In this document: piece after piece, positions 19,403-21,788 of the stretch
How the letters are laid out: each line of letters begins with the position of its first letter
Position numbering within the stretch: the stretch's first letter is position 1
Assembly: GCA_022866005.1 (NCBI GenBank)
Contig: JALHTV010000164.1
Coordinates: 1 to 21,788, forward strand
Length of the DNA stretch: 21,788 bases
Direction: 5' to 3'
From: Phycisphaerae bacterium
Lineage (GTDB): Bacteria; Planctomycetota; Phycisphaerae; SM23-33
Translations under genes and position numbers: made by a program
Notes under the pieces: model-generated
The model's input: only the letters and a program-made list of their open reading frames with translations
Database searches by the model: none
What the model was told of the DNA's origin: nothing

Positions 19403-21319
19403 GTGGAGAGGGACTTCGACATCGTCGTCATCGGCGGCGGACACGCGGGCGCCGAGGCCGCGTGGGCATCCGCCCGCATGGGCCTGCGCACGGCGATGGT
19501 CACCCTGTCGCGCGGGACGATCGCGGCCATGTCCTGCAACCCCGCGATCGGCGGCATCGGCAAGGGCCAGATGGTCCGCGAGATAGACGCCCTGGGCGGG
19601 CTGATGGGCCTGGCCGCCGACGCCACGGGCATCCAGTTCCGCATGCTCAACCGCTCCAAGGGCCCAGCCGTGTGGGGCCCGCGCTGCCAAAGCGACCGCC
19701 ACGCCTACGCCGCCTGGGTCCAGCAAACCCTCACCGAGCTGCCGAAGCTGACGATGCTCGAAGCCGAGGCCACGGACATCCTCATTGAGCGCGGCGCCAT
19801 CATCGGCGTGCGCCTGGCCCCAAGCCCCCAATCCGAAATCCGCCCAGACGGGCGGGCGTATGCCCGCAATCCCCAATCCGCGATTCGTTGTCGCTGTGTC
19901 GTCGTCACGGCCGGGACGTTCCTGCGCGGCCTGATGCACCAGGGCGACCGCACCTGGCCCGGTGGGCGATTCGACGAGCCGCCCGCGGCGCGGCTGAGCG
20001 AGTCGCTGGCCCAGGCGGGGCTGGAGCTGGCGCGGTTCAAGACCGGCACCTGCCCGCGCCTCGCCGCCGGCAGCATCGACACCTCCCGCTGCCTGCGCCA
20101 GGACGGGGACGATCCACCCACGCCGTTCTCCTACCTCAACGAGACACTCCAGGCGGAGCAAGTGCCCTGCTGGATCACCGCCACCAACGAAGCGGTCCAC
20201 CGCATCGTCCGCGACAACCTGCACCGCGCGCCGATGTTCACGGGCCAGATCTCCTCCACCGGCCCGCGCTACTGCCCATCGCTGGAGACCAAGGTCGTGC
20301 GCTTCCCCGACAAGACCAGCCACCCGGTGTTCCTGGAGCCCGAGGGGCGCGACACCAACTGGGTCTACTGCAACGGCATCTCCACGTCGCTGCCGGTCGA
20401 CGTGCAGGAGACAATCGTCTACAGCATCGCCGGGCTCCAGCGCGCGGAGGTCCTGCGCTTCGGCTACGCCATCGAGTACGACTACGCCCCGCCCACCCAG
20501 CTTGCGCCCACGCTGGAGACCAAGGCTGTCGCGGGACTGTTCCTGGCCGGTCAGGTCAACGGCACCACCGGCTATGAGGAGGCCGCCGCCCAAGGCCTGA
20601 TCGCGGGCGTCAACGCCGCAGCCCGCTGCTTGGGCCGGGAGGCGCTGGTCCTCCGCCGCGACCAGGCCTACATCGCCGTGATGATCGACGACCTGGTCAC
20701 GCGCGGCGTCACCGAGCCGTACCGCATGTTCACCAGCCGCGCCGAACACCGCCTGCTGCTGCGGACCGACAACGCCGACCGGCGCTTGACGGAGATCGGG
20801 CGATCGGTGGGCCTGGCGGACGATGCGCGGTGGGAGGCGTTCTCGGCCAAGCGCCAGGCCGTCGCCCGCGCCGAAGGCCTGCTGGCCGCGACGCGCATCG
20901 GCGGCAAGAGTCTGGCCGAGCTGCTCCGCCGGCCGGATACGGGTCTGACAGAACTATTGCGGGTTTGCCCAGACGCAGCGGCACTGACGGCCCTGCTGGC
21001 GGCCCACCCCCAAGCCGTCGCCTCCTCCGTGACCGATGCGCGCTACGGCGGCTACCTCAGCAGGCAGGCGGCGGCGCTGCGGCAGATGCAGGAGCTGGAC
21101 GCCCGCGCCATCCCGCCGCAACTGGACTACGGCACCATCACGCATCTGCGCCACGAGGCCCGCGAGAAGCTCACCGCCATCCGCCCGCGGACCCTCGGCC
21201 AGGCGCTGCGGATCAGCGGCGTCACCCCAGCCGACCTGACCGTCCTGGCCATCCACCTGGCCCGCCGAGCCGCCCGCAAGACGCCCAAGGAGCGGTCCGG
21301 CAGGCCCAGCAGGCGTTAA
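19403..21319 (+). CDS. mnmG: tRNA uridine-5-carboxymethylaminomethyl modification enzyme MnmG (GidA)
   Basis: With MnmE, MnmG installs the cmnm5 group on the wobble U34 of several tRNAs, using FAD and folate. The 638-residue protein shows the FAD fold DIVVIGGGHAGAEAAWASARMG, SCNPAIGGIGKGQMVREIDALGG, QFRMLNRSKGPAVWGPRCQSDR, TAGTFLRGLMHQG, RFKTGTCPRL, GRDTNWVYCNGISTSLP, LFLAGQVNGTTGYEEAAAQGLIAGVNAA, MFTSRAEHRLLLRTDNADRRL and the C-terminal tRNA-binding helical part from about 490. An insertion of roughly 22 residues (about 140-162) between strands before CVVVTAGTF corresponds to an interspersed palindromic repeat and is absent from ordinary MnmG. The start is the GTG at 19403, directly before the first FAD strand. 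A lone gene, it has its own candidate promoter. Confidence 0.96.
   Translation: MERDFDIVVIGGGHAGAEAAWASARMGLRTAMVTLSRGTIAAMSCNPAIGGIGKGQMVREIDALGGLMGLAADATGIQFRMLNRSKGPAVWGPRCQSDRHAYAAWVQQTLTELPKLTMLEAEATDILIERGAIIGVRLAPSPQSEIRPDGRAYARNPQSAIRCRCVVVTAGTFLRGLMHQGDRTWPGGRFDEPPAARLSESLAQAGLELARFKTGTCPRLAAGSIDTSRCLRQDGDDPPTPFSYLNETLQAEQVPCWITATNEAVHRIVRDNLHRAPMFTGQISSTGPRYCPSLETKVVRFPDKTSHPVFLEPEGRDTNWVYCNGISTSLPVDVQETIVYSIAGLQRAEVLRFGYAIEYDYAPPTQLAPTLETKAVAGLFLAGQVNGTTGYEEAAAQGLIAGVNAAARCLGREALVLRRDQAYIAVMIDDLVTRGVTEPYRMFTSRAEHRLLLRTDNADRRLTEIGRSVGLADDARWEAFSAKRQAVARAEGLLAATRIGGKSLAELLRRPDTGLTELLRVCPDAAALTALLAAHPQAVASSVTDARYGGYLSRQAAALRQMQELDARAIPPQLDYGTITHLRHEAREKLTAIRPRTLGQALRISGVTPADLTVLAIHLARRAARKTPKERSGRPSRR
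19830..19884. repeat. Palindromic AATCCGN-hairpin repeat, copy 2 (inside mnmG)
   Basis: The second copy of the element at 16756-16810. By eye about 50 of 55 bases match, and a 30-base core (19837-19866) is identical. It is read in a different frame from the nusB copy and encodes SPQSEIRPDGRAYARNPQSAI in MnmG without breaking the frame. Confidence 0.9.
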
Positions 21320-21667
21320 TCCAGGGAAGGTAGGTAGTATGGTGAGGATTTCTGCGCCCCCTGGCAGGCGAAAAGATGGCACTTTTTGTGCCCCTTGGCG
21401 GTGTCACCTGTAACATGCCTTCAAAACGCAGGTTACAAGCATGGCCAAAACCGCATTCTTTCAAGGTTTTTCTCAAGGAAAGTCGAGATTAATTCAACGA
21501 GAAGCACTCGGTCCAGCCACACCCAAGGACGGCGGCTGCGCCCAATACAAAGGAACATGTGGCGGGATGCTGGTGAGCTCAGGGCTCGTTCAGGGACGAG
21601 CGGCCCTGGGTCCTAGCCCCGTTGAGGCCCCGCAGCCAGGCAGGGTGCGGGGGCAGGCGAGGTCGAG
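21320..21667. other. Non-coding 348-base gap with a local drop in GC
   Basis: I see no convincing gene between mnmG and the right-edge gene. The stretch 21370-21520 is clearly richer in A and T than the rest of the window. An open frame at 21441-21671 (76 codons) has mostly A/T third positions at its start, unlike its neighbours, and resembles no family I know. A sigma-54-like sequence is listed separately. Confidence 0.6.
21377..21391 (+). promoter_or_regulatory. Candidate sigma-54 (-24/-12) promoter
   Basis: TGGCAC, five T residues, then GTGC put the invariant GG and GC ten bases apart, as in TGGCAC-N5-TTGC, with one mismatch in the -12 element. It points toward the FlgM-like gene, whose ATG is about 265 nt downstream of the predicted start. 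The same bases also form a GGCAC/GTGCC hairpin with a T5 loop, an alternative reading. Confidence 0.4.
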
Positions 21668-21788
21668 ATGATTCACAACGTCGATGGTGTGCATGGCGCA
21701 GCGGCGCCCAAGCCGGTCGAGCCCGCGGGTGTCGTCCCTCCCAGTGCCAGCCCCGCTCCGCCGCCCGGGATATCGGACGTCGTGGAGA
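21668..21788 (+). CDS. Possible FlgM-like anti-sigma-28 factor, N-terminal fragment
   Basis: The frame opened by the ATG at 21668 runs off the right edge after 40 codons. The visible part starts MIHNVDGVHG, then an Ala/Pro/Val-rich disordered stretch and GISDVVE. This layout (an MxxxNVxG start, a Pro-rich linker, then an ISDxVEIS-like segment) resembles planctomycete FlgM proteins, small inhibitors of the flagellar sigma factor FliA. The evidence is thin because the conserved C-terminal sigma-binding part lies outside the window. GAGG lies 5 nt before the ATG, and codon usage is GC-rich like other genes here. It could also be an unrelated protein with a disordered N-terminus. Confidence 0.4.
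   Translation, partial: MIHNVDGVHGAAAPKPVEPAGVVPPSASPAPPPGISDVVE

Noticed and set aside
19217..20749. 510-codon open frame on the minus strand opposite mnmG
   Set aside because: Antisense shadow; its sequence is a Gly/Ala/Val/Asp-rich translation without motifs.
21441..21671. 76-codon open frame before the FlgM-like gene, with an ATGA overlap
   Set aside because: Third-position bases at its start are A/T rich unlike real genes here, and no family is recognisable. The overlap may be chance.

Overview
This is a high-GC bacterial window with genes packed tightly on both strands. A PEP-CTERM protein, a GYF_2/DUF975 membrane protein, a DUF4282 protein, a glycine-rich RRM protein and short interspersed AATCCGN/hairpin repeats together suggest a planctomycete, perhaps of the Phycisphaerae. 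No rRNA or marker phylogeny is present, so this assignment is an inference.

Region 1 (1-7728, minus strand) is one long arsenic-resistance operon read from a candidate promoter at 7700-7728. In order of transcription it holds: arsR; a full-length two-repeat permease of the ArsP/UPF0718 type; the same permease fold split into two overlapping genes; a protein with a CX2CX4CX16C iron-sulphur motif; a small CPKC thioredoxin-like protein; a membrane-anchored CIPC thioredoxin; a CcdA-like thiol transporter; the arsenite exporter Acr3; a C_GCAxxG_C_C cysteine-rich protein; and arsM (arsenite methyltransferase), which runs off the left edge. It looks like a combined sense, methylate and export module with its own cytosol-to-outside thiol relay. 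No recognisable arsC is present.

Region 2 (7814-13071) carries housekeeping metabolism. truB is divergent from the ars operon. On the minus strand lie rpiB, aroC and aroA (probably co-transcribed), then purN and a glycine-rich RRM protein. truB and purN have candidate promoters whose -10 box sits 6-7 nt before the start codon, so they may be leaderless; mnmG in region 4 looks the same.

Region 3 (13278-15520) has a tRNA-Val(GAC) with an unusual C33 and its own promoter, a Gfo/Idh/MocA-family oxidoreductase, and a convergent PEP-CTERM surface protein, with a hairpin between the two convergent genes.

Region 4 (15736-21788, plus strand) starts with a ribH-nusB-ftsY operon, followed by a DUF4282 membrane protein, a GYF_2+DUF975 membrane protein and mnmG (gidA). 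A 348-base gap follows, with a sigma-54-like -24/-12 sequence, and then the N-terminus of a FlgM-like protein cut by the right edge. A repeat of about 55 bp with nested hairpins is present twice, in frame in both cases: once as the C-terminal tail of NusB and once as an internal insertion in MnmG.
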